A stretch of DNA of 64,000 nucleotides, taken from positions 1-64,000 of the forward strand of contig NZ_FOUE01000003.1 in NCBI RefSeq assembly GCF_900114775.1, written 5' to 3'. Positions 52,962-62,543 of the stretch are shown one piece after another; positions within the stretch are counted from its first letter, which is position 1; each line of letters starts with the position of its first letter. Position numbers and translations under genes: made by a program. The notes under the pieces were generated by a model. The model saw nothing but the letters and a program-made list of their open reading frames with translations, did no database searches and was not told the DNA's origin. The stretch is from Marinobacter zhejiangensis. Lineage in GTDB: Bacteria; Pseudomonadota; Gammaproteobacteria; Pseudomonadales; Oleiphilaceae.

Positions 52962-53933
52962 TCAAGCCTGGTGTTTCACGTGTTTCCGATACCAGCGTTT
53001 GCCGAAGAAACCGTCCAGGTGCCAGGACAATGTGGGCAGTAAGCCCCGTTGCCGTAGCCAGAACCTTTGCGGCACGGGCAATTGGGTGCTGACATAGCGA
53101 GGTGTAATGTGGGCGGTAATGACACCCTCGCCCTCATCCTTGCTCCGGTGAGCCAACAGTTGGCCATGCCCGTCGATGATCGCGGTATGGCCTTCCAAGG
53201 TGCCTCGGTAAGTGAGCCAGGGCAGCCCCGGAAAGCGAGACTGGATACGGTTGCAATGTGAGGCATGAATCACCGGCGCACCAATCAATTGCGCAGTTTC
53301 CTGCACACTGGCGATCAGGTTGTCTGAGTTATGGGCTTCCATTTTGTGGGTAAGCCACGTCGGCCAGTGGTCGGGCATGCTCCACCAGTGGGAGCCGCCG
53401 ATAAGCACATCGACCTTTCCCTGCAGGCGACGGGACGTCTGGCTACGCATGAACTCCCAGCACACGGCCGTGCCAACCCGGACATCGCCAATTTGCCCTA
53501 GCTCGCCGCTGTCATCAGTGTCGCCGCCCTCATAGAAGGCGTTTTCCCACATGGTGGGTAGATCTTTATCGTGCTTCCCCAGCAGCTCGCCCTTGTTGAA
53601 ACACAGATAGCGATTACGAACACCGCCATGTGGAATCCGGCACATGAAGGAGCCCCCGATCACCACGCCATGGCGCCTGGAGAAGTCACGCAGAAACTGG
53701 GCGGAAGGGCCGTCCTCGTGCTCGATTGCGGCCACTAACGCCGGGTCAAAACACACGCCGGTGTTAAAGAATTCCGGCAGGGCAATCCACTGGGCTCCCT
53801 GGTCAACCGCCTGTTCCGCCAGCCGCTGGCAGGCGCGGAGGTTATGGAGCGTATCACCCAGCCGGGTATCCAGCTGAATGGCGGCAACGGCTACTGGTGC
53901 CGTTGCTTTAACGGCCACTTTGTCGGTTGTCAT
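52962..53933 (-). CDS. Carbon-nitrogen hydrolase (nitrilase superfamily)
   Basis: About 324 residues from ATG 53933. The Glu-Lys-Cys triad is visible: Glu54 in ALPEFF, Lys123 in GKHDKDLP and Cys158 in TAVCWEFMR. The superfamily cleaves non-peptide C-N bonds of nitriles or amides. C-terminal ~30 residues are basic and hydrophobic. It is divergent from an AraC regulator across 93 bases. Confidence 0.88.
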   Translation of the reverse strand: MTTDKVAVKATAPVAVAAIQLDTRLGDTLHNLRACQRLAEQAVDQGAQWIALPEFFNTGVCFDPALVAAIEHEDGPSAQFLRDFSRRHGVVIGGSFMCRIPHGGVRNRYLCFNKGELLGKHDKDLPTMWENAFYEGGDTDDSGELGQIGDVRVGTAVCWEFMRSQTSRRLQGKVDVLIGGSHWWSMPDHWPTWLTHKMEAHNSDNLIASVQETAQLIGAPVIHASHCNRIQSRFPGLPWLTYRGTLEGHTAIIDGHGQLLAHRSKDEGEGVITAHITPRYVSTQLPVPQRFWLRQRGLLPTLSWHLDGFFGKRWYRKHVKHQA

Positions 53934-54026
53934 GGAAGCTCCAGACGGTTCTGTAAGGGAGTTGATTACGACGAAAACCATAAGTTATCGGGCCGATCAG
54001 CCGCCATTGCTGTGCCGGACAGGACC

Positions 54027-55073
54027 ATGGTATTTTCAGCCATCCCAATAAAAAGACGAACAGTTGTGCAGCACGTATCCACCATATACGCCCGCTTTAT
54101 CTGCCGCGAGTTGCCACTGGACGAAGCGCAAACCGACTGGATGCTAGGTGCGTCGTCCCTGAGCTGTCGTGACATCCGCACACAGGCAACCATGCCGTAC
54201 CCGGATTTTTTTTCATTCCTGGAACGGGTGATCGCCTCAGAGCCGTCGGTGGATCTCGGCCTTCGGGTGGGGGCAAGGCTGATTCCACCATCGCTGGGGG
54301 AGCTTGGCAGCGCTTTGCTTTGTGCGCCTACGCTGCAGCATGCCTGTAGACTGGCGGAAACCTTCATTCCGGTTCATGTCGGCTATATTCGGTTGCAGGC
54401 CGACCGCCATGCTGACGGCCTGACACTGAATTTTGTCGAGCTGGCCGATTTGAAGAACACTCGCCGGTTTCAGATCGAAGTGTTATTGCTGCTGGTTCAA
54501 AACCTGATTGAAGCTGTGACCGGGCAGCCGTTTGATCACGGGGAGTTCCGGTTTCCTTACCCCCTGCCGGACAACCATTCGGTCTACCCGGAGTACTTCC
54601 ACAGCCCAGCCCGCTTTTCGTCTAGGTTCGCGGCGGTGGACATTCCCCATCACTACCTGACGCTACCATCACCGTTTTATGACCCCATTGCCTGGGATAA
54701 TTTTCAACTGACCTTGAAAGCCCGCAAACACCAGCTGCAGATCCATGACCACAAGCCTTACTGCCGCCAGGTTCTCCAAGTACTTAATGAACGTGGAGAT
54801 GTGTTGCCCTGTGTGGGCGAGACCGCACGCAGGCTGAATATGACCGAGCGGTCACTCAGTCGTCACCTGAAAGGGGAGGGCAGCAGTTATCGGGCCTTGC
54901 GTAACCGGTTAGTGCTGGAACGAGCGCAGTTTTATCTGCGCCACACGGATTTGTCGGTGGATGCCATCGCCGGGCAACTGGGGTACCAGGACTATTCCAG
55001 CTTCCGGCGGGTGTTTAAAAAGTGGATAGGCTGTACGCCGACCACGTATCGGAATGGGGGCGGTAACCGCTAA
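54027..55073 (+). CDS. AraC-family regulator
   Basis: About 348 residues from ATG 54027 (MVFSAIPIKRRTVV), preceded by GACAGG; GTG at 54063 is an alternative. The N-terminal part has the arabinose_bd-like architecture. The AraC DNA-binding domain at the end has ETARRLNMTERSLSRHLKGEGSSYRALRNRLVLERAQFYLRH and IAGQLGYQDYSSFRRVFKKWIGCTPTTYR. It probably regulates the divergent nitrilase-family gene and overlaps the convergent AAA ATPase gene by four bases. Confidence 0.85.
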   Translation: MVFSAIPIKRRTVVQHVSTIYARFICRELPLDEAQTDWMLGASSLSCRDIRTQATMPYPDFFSFLERVIASEPSVDLGLRVGARLIPPSLGELGSALLCAPTLQHACRLAETFIPVHVGYIRLQADRHADGLTLNFVELADLKNTRRFQIEVLLLLVQNLIEAVTGQPFDHGEFRFPYPLPDNHSVYPEYFHSPARFSSRFAAVDIPHHYLTLPSPFYDPIAWDNFQLTLKARKHQLQIHDHKPYCRQVLQVLNERGDVLPCVGETARRLNMTERSLSRHLKGEGSSYRALRNRLVLERAQFYLRHTDLSVDAIAGQLGYQDYSSFRRVFKKWIGCTPTTYRNGGGNR

Positions 55074-56251
55074 TCCACCCATTGCCAGGGTGGTGCGTCC
55101 AACAATCCCTGGCCCAGGATCACGGTCTCGCCAAGCTCCTTGTTCAGGGCGATGGAGTTGCAGATATCGCTCTTTTCGAGGGTCGCAACCAGCCGTGGTG
55201 CGTGGGACACCACCCACACCTGGGTTTCCTGTGAGGCCCGGATGATCAGGCGCCCCAGGGCGGGCAGCAAATCCGGGTGCAGGCTGGTTTCCGGTTCGTT
55301 TAACACCAGCAGGGACGGTGGCCGGGGCGTGAGCAGTGCCGCCACCAGCAACAGGTAGCGAAGCGTTCCATCGGACAGTTCCGCCTGGTTCAGGGGGCGT
55401 AAGAGCCCATCCTGGACGAACTGCAACAGCAGGCGGTTCCCGGAATCGGCTTCAAAACGGATGGTCGCACCGGGAAACGCATCTTCGATGGCGTCGTACA
55501 GCGCCTGACGATCGCCAATCTCGTGAATGGTTCGTAACGCCGCAACCAGGCTATGACCCTCCTGATCCAGCACCGGCGTGCGGGTGCCAATCTGGGGAGT
55601 GCGAATGAGGGAGTGGGCATCGGTCCGGAACTGGTCGTAGAAACGCCAGTTGCGGATGGTTTGCCGAACGGCATGGACTTCGGGTACCGCCACCGGGTCG
55701 CTGATTTCATTCAGCACGCTTTCATGGGTGTTGAGGTTGGCGTTGTAGACTTGCCAGCTGCGGCCTTCGCGTACTTTCACGGTAGACCCAATACGGTCGA
55801 TCAGGCAGCTACTTGGCCGGCACACATCGCCTGCCCAGATGCACTCCCGTTTTATCTCGGGGTCGAACTGGAACATGGACGGGTCCTGGTACCCCGCAAA
55901 ACCCTGAGGGGCTGGAACGCCAAGCGAAATGGCGTACCCGAAGTTTTCACCGACAAAGCCTAGCCTCAGGCGGGTGTTCTGTTTCTTGGCGGAGCCTTGG
56001 ATCGGGGCGGTGCCGTCTCTCATGCCACTGGTAAACTTTTCCGGGCCGGCCCAGAATGTGTAATCCAATCCCCCCTCCTGTGCCAGTGAGAAGATCAGCT
56101 CGCCTTTGGCGGTATCGGCCAGCAGGCGCAGGGACTTGTAGAGATTGGATTTGCCACACCCGTTGGGGCCAGTCACCACATTGAGGCCAGCCAGGGGAGA
56201 AACAACCTCTTTCAGGCTTCGGTAGTTGGATACGGCAAAGGCGTTGATCAT
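55070..56251 (-). CDS. AAA ATPase of the RecF/OLD-like ABC-ATPase type
   Basis: A 393-residue protein: Walker A GPNGCGKS (28-35), an insert, then ELSDGTLRYLLLVAALL (signature), Walker B LLVLNEPETSLHPD and VWVVSHAPRLV. The layout matches the OLD/RecF-like AAA_21 family, without a TOPRIM nuclease in the protein or a nuclease gene adjacent. Such proteins act in defence or DNA processing, but nothing here allows a specific role. Confidence 0.85.
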   Translation of the reverse strand: MINAFAVSNYRSLKEVVSPLAGLNVVTGPNGCGKSNLYKSLRLLADTAKGELIFSLAQEGGLDYTFWAGPEKFTSGMRDGTAPIQGSAKKQNTRLRLGFVGENFGYAISLGVPAPQGFAGYQDPSMFQFDPEIKRECIWAGDVCRPSSCLIDRIGSTVKVREGRSWQVYNANLNTHESVLNEISDPVAVPEVHAVRQTIRNWRFYDQFRTDAHSLIRTPQIGTRTPVLDQEGHSLVAALRTIHEIGDRQALYDAIEDAFPGATIRFEADSGNRLLLQFVQDGLLRPLNQAELSDGTLRYLLLVAALLTPRPPSLLVLNEPETSLHPDLLPALGRLIIRASQETQVWVVSHAPRLVATLEKSDICNSIALNKELGETVILGQGLLDAPPWQWVD

Positions 56252-56515
56252 TGGCAGAAAAAATCCGTCTCTGGGTGGCTTTCCGTTTCGGTCAGAGTAT
56301 AGGGATGGCGAAACCTTGTTCGCAACTTTGCAAAGGTTTCGGTGGGGCGGCGCTCTGACTTGACCGCCAGTATGGCTATTGCTAGCTTCGTTGGACCTTG
56401 GCTGAAAAGGACTTCATAGGCGTAAGCGCCCTGTGCTTGGCAGGGTAATGAACGAACTTTTCGGTCTGTGACTTCTTTTGGTGGCGGGCTGACTCGAACG
56501 TAGTGAGGATGCTCC
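56252..56515. other. Leader region before the LpxR homologue
   Basis: The 264-base gap has a short antisense open frame and no credible gene. The ribosome site GAGGA precedes the 56516 start. The sequence looks unlike ordinary coding DNA and could be a transcribed repeat or RNA element. Confidence 0.4.
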
Positions 56516-57499
56516 ATGTCGTTGACTCGTCCCCTGTTGCTGGTGGCATTAGTTCTCCCTTTTCCCGTTGCGGCCTCGACCCTGGCGCTGTCTTGGGACA
56601 ATGACCTGCTTGTTGGCTCAGACGGTCGTTATACCAATGGTGTCCGCCTGAGTTACGTGGGGGATACCCATGCAGATTGTGGTCAGCAAGGAGGCTCTGT
56701 GTGCGCCATTGCCCGGGGACTGGACCTGTTACCTGGTGTCGATGCCGCAACAGACCGCCATACCATAACGATCAGCCTTGAGCAGGCCATGATCACCCCC
56801 AGTGACATTACCCGTACTGAACCCGACTTCAATGACTTGCCCTACGCGGGGTTCACTAATCTGGAGGTGGGGCTGTTCAGCGCTGAGGGCAACTCCATGG
56901 TGGGCTATGGCTTTCGTCTGGGGGTGGTGGGCCCCGACTCCCTTGCAGATAAGGCCCAGAAGTGGGTCCACAAGGTTACCGGGTCTGATGAACCGCAAGG
57001 CTGGGATGACCAGCTGGGCCAGGACCTGGTTGGCGGGGTTTGGGTGACAGGTACGCAACGGGTACTGCAGCGGGTCAGTGTCGCAGGAATCGAAACTGAG
57101 GCCGGATACGCCTGGAGCGTCGACGCCAACAACTTTCTGGGTAATGCCCAGGTAGGCGGCTTCCTGCGGGTCGGCCGGAACCTGCCGAAAAACCTGATCC
57201 CGGACTATTCGGGCTTTGGCACTGCCGGTTCACTGGTGGGTCTGTTTGATGGGGCCGGATTTGGGTGGGAGACGTTCGTCGGTGCCTCGGGGCAGTACAT
57301 CGGTTATTCCTATGTTGTTGAACACAGTGGCCCCTATGAGGTGGATGGCCGGGATGCCATCGCTGAGCTGGTGATAGGCGGTGGGGTCCATTGGGATCGT
57401 TTTGCCACCTCCCTGACCCTGCGAGGCTCCACATCGCCGGTACGGGACAGCGAAAAAGTGCTGAGCTACGGGAACCTCTCGTTCATGTGGGCTTTATAA
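56516..57499 (+). CDS. LpxR-family lipid A 3'-O-deacylase-like outer-membrane protein
   Basis: A 327-residue protein with a signal peptide ending PVAAS. The family N-terminus is SWDNDLLVGSDGRYTNGVRLSY, and the middle VHKVTGSDEPQGWDDQLGQDL carries the His and Gln-Leu conserved in LpxR. Alternating beta-strand pattern and C-terminal Leu suit a 12-stranded barrel. LpxR removes 3'-acyl groups from lipid A. The active residues were not all verified. Confidence 0.8.
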   Translation: MSLTRPLLLVALVLPFPVAASTLALSWDNDLLVGSDGRYTNGVRLSYVGDTHADCGQQGGSVCAIARGLDLLPGVDAATDRHTITISLEQAMITPSDITRTEPDFNDLPYAGFTNLEVGLFSAEGNSMVGYGFRLGVVGPDSLADKAQKWVHKVTGSDEPQGWDDQLGQDLVGGVWVTGTQRVLQRVSVAGIETEAGYAWSVDANNFLGNAQVGGFLRVGRNLPKNLIPDYSGFGTAGSLVGLFDGAGFGWETFVGASGQYIGYSYVVEHSGPYEVDGRDAIAELVIGGGVHWDRFATSLTLRGSTSPVRDSEKVLSYGNLSFMWAL

Positions 57500-57777
57500 G
57501 CGTAACCCCGACATTCTTCAGGCCGTCTCTACCGTAAATTTTTGATATTTTTTGCAATTTGACCAGACAACACCGAGCGTCACGTTTAAGGTATCCACTT
57601 GACGAGCATGGATGATCTCAACGCGCTAAGGACAGCAAGCAGATTGCTTCCCTCCTGAATCTTCTGACCCGGTCGCCGCCCTGATATTGCCCTCGCTCTA
57701 ACGATAAATCCCACACGGTCATCCGCCATGACCCTGTTGGATGGAGTCAGTACGTTGCCGTGAGGGGGTAAACCACA

Positions 57778-59568
57778 ATGAGTTCGCAGATTAAACATAC
57801 TCAGGTCAATCTTGACGGGCTTCTGGAGGTGCTGGGCCAGAACCTGTACTCCACACCGGCCGTGGCCCTTAGGGAATTGATTCAGAATGCGCACGACGCC
57901 TGCCTCCGTTATCAGCTGGAAGCGGGACACCCAAAGGCGTTTCAGATTGACCTTTACACCGACCCCGGCAACAACGTGCTGGTCATTCAGGATAACGGGT
58001 CTGGCCTGACCCGTGATGAAGTGGGCGATTACCTCGCCACCATCGGCTCCGGGTATACGCGAATCCTGCGTCAGCGCACGGCCACCGATGAGATGATCGG
58101 CTACTTTGGTCTGGGCTTCCTCAGCGCGTATGTGGTGGCGGATAAGGTTGAGGTATACACCACCTCTTATCAGGAGCCGGAAAGTACCTGGTTGTTTACC
58201 AGTTCGGGTGGAAAGACCTTTTCCATTTCTGAATCGGCATCGCAATCCGTGGGTTCGCGGATCGTCTTGCGGCTGAAGGCCGGGTTTTCTGAATTGTCTG
58301 ATAGTGGTGTGGTATCGGCGCTGGTCCGTAAGTACTGCAGCCTCCTGCCGATCCCAATCACCATCAATGAGCGTCCTGAGCCGATCAACAATGTGACCCC
58401 ACCATGGGCGGAGCAGGGCGTCTCCCCGTTGCAGCTGAAGCGGCGACAGATGGCGTTTGCGGAGCTGTTTGAGGCGGATTATGCGCCGCTGGCCTGTATC
58501 AGCCTGCCGGAGAACGACCTCGACCTCGACGGTCTGTTGTGGATTCAGGATGGCAGCAGTTATGTGTCGTCAGACTCCCGTAACGTCAGCGTGTTCATCC
58601 GCAACATGTTCATCACCGATAAGGAAGCCGACCTGCTGCCACGCTGGGCCGGATTTGTCGGGTTGGTTGTGGAGTCTCCGCGATTCAAACCAACCGCCAG
58701 TCGCGAGAGCCTGCAGGAGGATGACTACTACCGGCGCGTCAGGGAATTCATCCGTGAGGCACTGGTGACCGGGTTGCGTAACCTGGTGTTGCAGGAGCCG
58801 GAAGCCTGGGGCCGCATCCTGGTCCGCCACAATCAGGCACTGATCGGGGCGGCGGTGGTGGACGACCGCCTGTTTGAGGCCACCAAACGCAGCATCAAAC
58901 TGCCTACCAATACCGGGGAATTCACCGTTCCCCAGCTGGTGAAGAAGAGCCAGGGCGCTCTGTACCTGAAGCCGGAGGTGGCTGCCTCTTCGGAAGATAT
59001 GTTGCTGGCGGCGCAAGGCATCCCCCTGATCAAGGGTTACCTTTATGGGGTATCGGCCTACTGCCAGAAATTCAGTCAGCTGGAGGGCGTACGGCTCCGT
59101 AATCTGGGGACAGGGGAAGGGCAGGAACAGTTGCTTCGCCGGGTAACGGTGTCGGCGGTGGTTGAGCAACGGCTAACGGCGCTATTTGAAGAGCCTGATG
59201 TGGACGTGCGGTTTGCTGAGTTTGAGCCGGACGAGGTACCGCTGGTGTACTTCAGTAACCGCGACGCGATCCGCAAGAACCGCATTGAAAGCGATGAGGC
59301 GGCCAGCCGGATCAGCAGTGCGGCCCTGAGTCTGGCCCGTCTGCATACCCGCACGATTGAACAAGATAAAGAACGGATTGTTTACGTCAACCTGCTTAAC
59401 CCGGTGATCCAGAAACTGTCGTCCTTGGACGGGGCTATCACCAGGGACTTCGCCAACGTCGTGAAATGCTGCGTTGCGAGTGCGCAGGACGGCGATGAAA
59501 AAGACGATTCGATGGTGACCCGGTTAAGCACCTTTGGTGCCTCAATGTTGACCCTGATGGAGCAGTGA
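57778..59568 (+). CDS. HSP90-family ATPase
   Basis: The 596-residue protein begins after GAGGGGG. Its Bergerat ATP fold is typical of Hsp90: LRELIQNAHDAC (32-43), VIQDNGSGLTRDEV (DNGSG 72-76), LATIGSGYTR and MIGYFGLGFLSAYVV (107-120) followed by GSRIVLRLK. A middle domain follows with NVFI...FVGLVVESPRFKPTASRESLQED, matching the HtpG segment with the NVSRE motif. The C-terminus lacks MEEVD. It is one base from the TPR gene start, so the two are translationally coupled. It probably acts as a cytoplasmic chaperone, but clients are unknown. Confidence 0.9.
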   Translation: MSSQIKHTQVNLDGLLEVLGQNLYSTPAVALRELIQNAHDACLRYQLEAGHPKAFQIDLYTDPGNNVLVIQDNGSGLTRDEVGDYLATIGSGYTRILRQRTATDEMIGYFGLGFLSAYVVADKVEVYTTSYQEPESTWLFTSSGGKTFSISESASQSVGSRIVLRLKAGFSELSDSGVVSALVRKYCSLLPIPITINERPEPINNVTPPWAEQGVSPLQLKRRQMAFAELFEADYAPLACISLPENDLDLDGLLWIQDGSSYVSSDSRNVSVFIRNMFITDKEADLLPRWAGFVGLVVESPRFKPTASRESLQEDDYYRRVREFIREALVTGLRNLVLQEPEAWGRILVRHNQALIGAAVVDDRLFEATKRSIKLPTNTGEFTVPQLVKKSQGALYLKPEVAASSEDMLLAAQGIPLIKGYLYGVSAYCQKFSQLEGVRLRNLGTGEGQEQLLRRVTVSAVVEQRLTALFEEPDVDVRFAEFEPDEVPLVYFSNRDAIRKNRIESDEAASRISSAALSLARLHTRTIEQDKERIVYVNLLNPVIQKLSSLDGAITRDFANVVKCCVASAQDGDEKDDSMVTRLSTFGASMLTLMEQ

Positions 59569-59569
59569 T

Positions 59570-61900
59570 ATGGATATTTGGGCCTGGACTCATACCAAGA
59601 AACGGGAACTGCACGAAGCCGGTCAGGACCGGCTCGCGGAGATCATGGGGGACCTGCCTCACTGGACCTGTGAAGATGAGCATGAGCGTGCCGAAGCGCT
59701 CTACAACGAAGGCTTGGCCCTGGCGCGTGAGCACGATGAAAAGTGGGTGGAGGTTTTTCTCCGGCACTGGCATATGCAGAGTCAGGTACTAGGGTTGCGT
59801 AATGCTCATAAGCTGCCGGAAGTCATCGATTTGCTGAACCTGTCCCATCAGGACGAGACGCGGGACTGTCCCCAGCGAATCTGTGCGGTTCAGGATCTGG
59901 CCAATTGCTATGGCATCAAGGATGGCCCGGCCTACTTCGAGGAACGGGTGGCGGTTGCCGAAGAGACCCTGGCGGAAATCAATGCAACCTGGCCCTGCTA
60001 CTGTTGTATCTCCGTCGAAATGATTGACGCCTACCTGGACGTGGAAGACTACGCAACGGCACTGGAGAAAGTGGACCTGGCCACGCGGGAACTGGCCAAG
60101 GTAAATGATGAACCGGGTCAGATTCTGATGATGAAGGCGCGGGCCTTGCTGGGCCTGGGGCGTGCGGACGAAGCGCTGGAGGCGCTGCAGTCGTTTTCGG
60201 GTGCGGGTTACGGTTTGCAGGTATTCCGGCAGGCGCAGCAGATCCTGTGCCTGGTCCATATTGCGCGGGAGGACTGGCCGCAGGTGGAGGAATCGCTGCT
60301 GTCCTTCGACGATGCGATGTCGGCATCAGTACATTTCAGGCATTGGGTGCAGATTCGCTACCAGCTACACCAGGCGGGCCGGTTTGACGTCACCGGCGGA
60401 TTCCTGCGCGAGGGGCGGACGATGCTTCGTCGCCTTGAAGAGGCCGGTGCCGCCCGCGAAGCCCTGGTGGTGGCGGGGATGCTGGCGCAGCTGGCCATGT
60501 CGGCAGGTTTCTGGGTGGTTGCGGAGATTGCCCTGACGGCGATGCACCAGCAGTTGCCTCTGCTGGCAAAGGACCTGGGAGCCAGCGACGAGGTGGCAGA
60601 GTTGGAGCGCCAACTGGTGGCAATGAAGCAGGCCCTGCCTGCACTGGAGAGTTCCCTAACACTGGAAGCATTTTATGCCCTCGAGTTCGAGTCTGAGGAC
60701 GAAGCCCTGCATGCACTCATGCAGGCCTATGCTCGCTGGCCCGATGAGGATGACCTGGTGGTTCGGCTGGCAGCCATGTATGAGCACGTCGGTGCCGGGG
60801 ACAAGGCCCTGGCGCTTTTGGCTGAGAGCCGTGACCGGTTGCCGGAGTCCGGTGCGGTTGAACGGGCCTACGGCCGCCTGTTGCTGAATGCCTCTGGTAA
60901 AGAAGGCTTCACGGCGGCCTGCCCCCTGGATGTAGCGGGCTTGCCGCCCCAGGTCCGGGTCGCCCGCCTGTGGAACTATGTTGATCTCTATCGGGGCAGC
61001 ATGCCTCAGCGGGCGCTGGAGTGTCTGGAAGAACTGCTGGCTATCGAGCCGGAGCTCCCCGCCGCAATCTATCAACGCGCGGTTGTGTTGGAGCAGCTTG
61101 AACGCTATGACGAAGCGATTGCGTCGTGGCAGCTTCTGGTCGACGCCTTCCCTGAAGATTCACACCTGCGCTGGGGACTGTTGGTCACTGCAACGCTTGC
61201 AGGCCACTGGGAGCTGGTACGGGAGATGGCCGAGGTCATCGGCTTCCGGTTTGAGAAAGGGGTTGCCCTTGACGAGCACGATATGGGCATCGTTAAGGTT
61301 GAATTTACCGATGAACACGGTGATGCCCAGCGGTGCTATGCCCAGCGAACCGGTCCTGCTACGGCGACCATCGTTGACATCTGTCAGCTTGGCACGCCTC
61401 AGCGCTATGGGGAGCGTCTGGTGTTTGATCCCGCCCCACTGAATGAGTTGTCGGAAACCGACGACGAAGGCCGCCCCTGCGACCTGGAAGGCAACTACCA
61501 CTTTATCTACCGCAATTTGAAAATCGTTGAAGCACCAGGGTTTTCCACGTTTACCCTGGATGGTGTGCACCCAGGGGATGAGCGTCTGGAGCAACTGGGG
61601 GCACAGCTAGCGAATCTGGACGTGGTGCTCTCCCGTCGCAGTAACGATCAATACGTACTTCAGCTTGAGCCGAACGCTGGGAACGCAGACGCCAGCAGCG
61701 AGCATACCGAGGAGCTGCCAGGGCTGTTTGCTTATCTGCTGGTGCCCAAGGATGCCGATCTGGTGGCGGTGGATCAGTGCCTGGAGGCGTTTTCAGGCGC
61801 TCAGCCTCACCCCCTGGTCTGGCCGGAGCTGCTGGAAGCTCTGGGCGATGCACCGAGGCTGGAACGGCAGGCGGATATCTCGAAGCGCTATAACCTCTGA
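59570..61900 (+). CDS. TPR-repeat protein encoded with the HSP90-family ATPase
   Basis: A 776-residue protein with no signal peptide. The N-terminal ~600 residues are TPR-like helical repeats (RAEALYNEGLALAREHDEKW, ALEKVDLATRELAKVNDEPGQILMMKARALLGLGRADEALEAL). The C-terminal 170 residues form a separate domain (VKVEFTDEHGDAQRCYAQRTGPATATIVD). The ATG lies one base after the HSP90 stop with GGAG inside the upstream gene. Cytoplasmic co-function with the HSP90 is inferred from coupling and from the known pairing of Hsp90 with TPR co-chaperones. Confidence 0.85.
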   Translation: MDIWAWTHTKKRELHEAGQDRLAEIMGDLPHWTCEDEHERAEALYNEGLALAREHDEKWVEVFLRHWHMQSQVLGLRNAHKLPEVIDLLNLSHQDETRDCPQRICAVQDLANCYGIKDGPAYFEERVAVAEETLAEINATWPCYCCISVEMIDAYLDVEDYATALEKVDLATRELAKVNDEPGQILMMKARALLGLGRADEALEALQSFSGAGYGLQVFRQAQQILCLVHIAREDWPQVEESLLSFDDAMSASVHFRHWVQIRYQLHQAGRFDVTGGFLREGRTMLRRLEEAGAAREALVVAGMLAQLAMSAGFWVVAEIALTAMHQQLPLLAKDLGASDEVAELERQLVAMKQALPALESSLTLEAFYALEFESEDEALHALMQAYARWPDEDDLVVRLAAMYEHVGAGDKALALLAESRDRLPESGAVERAYGRLLLNASGKEGFTAACPLDVAGLPPQVRVARLWNYVDLYRGSMPQRALECLEELLAIEPELPAAIYQRAVVLEQLERYDEAIASWQLLVDAFPEDSHLRWGLLVTATLAGHWELVREMAEVIGFRFEKGVALDEHDMGIVKVEFTDEHGDAQRCYAQRTGPATATIVDICQLGTPQRYGERLVFDPAPLNELSETDDEGRPCDLEGNYHFIYRNLKIVEAPGFSTFTLDGVHPGDERLEQLGAQLANLDVVLSRRSNDQYVLQLEPNAGNADASSEHTEELPGLFAYLLVPKDADLVAVDQCLEAFSGAQPHPLVWPELLEALGDAPRLERQADISKRYNL

Positions 61901-61940
61901 CTCTCAGGCCAGGTGGTGGGGCTTCAAGTAAGGATGGAAC

Positions 61941-62543
61941 ATGTTAAAGAACGTGACAGGCCGATTAGTGCTGGCGCTCCTTGCCGTTTTGCTGGCGTCT
62001 GGCTGTCAGCTTTATCGGAAGGCAAACGACCCCATTCATACGCCGCCGCCCCCTGACGCCACGGCTGGCCGGGTCTCTGTTGACGCACTGTTGACGACGT
62101 CCTATCGGGAACATCGTTACCGGTTGGTGCTGGTCAGCGATGGCCCTCGCTCTGGTCGCTCGGTGGTGGCAACAGGCAGAGCGGGGACATTCACTCTGGA
62201 CAAGCTGCATACACGAGCGCCAGAGGTGGAAATGGAAACAGGGGCGGCGCTAACGGTGTCTGACCGCCCTGACTATGAGTTGGTGAGCAGTTTCGGGTTC
62301 AGCGGGGCCTGGCGATTTGACCCGTCGCAGTGTCGCATCCAGCTGGTGAACCCTGACGGTCAGCCTTTTGCTGTGCTCAACGGCGCCCCGGTTTCGGTCC
62401 TGATAACGGTTCCCGCGGCCGCGATCGGCACCCCCAGTGACGTTGTGTATGAACCGACCGTTGGTTTTTCTGTAACCGAAGCGAGGGTTCCGGAGTTGGT
62501 CGGACAGGTGTTCTTTGACCTCAGTCGGGAATGGGGCTGCTGA
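61941..62543 (+). CDS. Lipoprotein downstream of the HSP90-TPR pair
   Basis: A 200-residue protein with signal MLKNVTGRLVLALLAVLLASGC (Cys22) and a mature beta-rich part (RVSVDALLTTSYREHRYRLVLVSDG). No family is recognised. It starts 40 bases after the TPR gene, on the same strand, so it may be the third operon member, though its envelope location contrasts with the cytosolic pair. Confidence 0.7.
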   Translation: MLKNVTGRLVLALLAVLLASGCQLYRKANDPIHTPPPPDATAGRVSVDALLTTSYREHRYRLVLVSDGPRSGRSVVATGRAGTFTLDKLHTRAPEVEMETGAALTVSDRPDYELVSSFGFSGAWRFDPSQCRIQLVNPDGQPFAVLNGAPVSVLITVPAAAIGTPSDVVYEPTVGFSVTEARVPELVGQVFFDLSREWGC

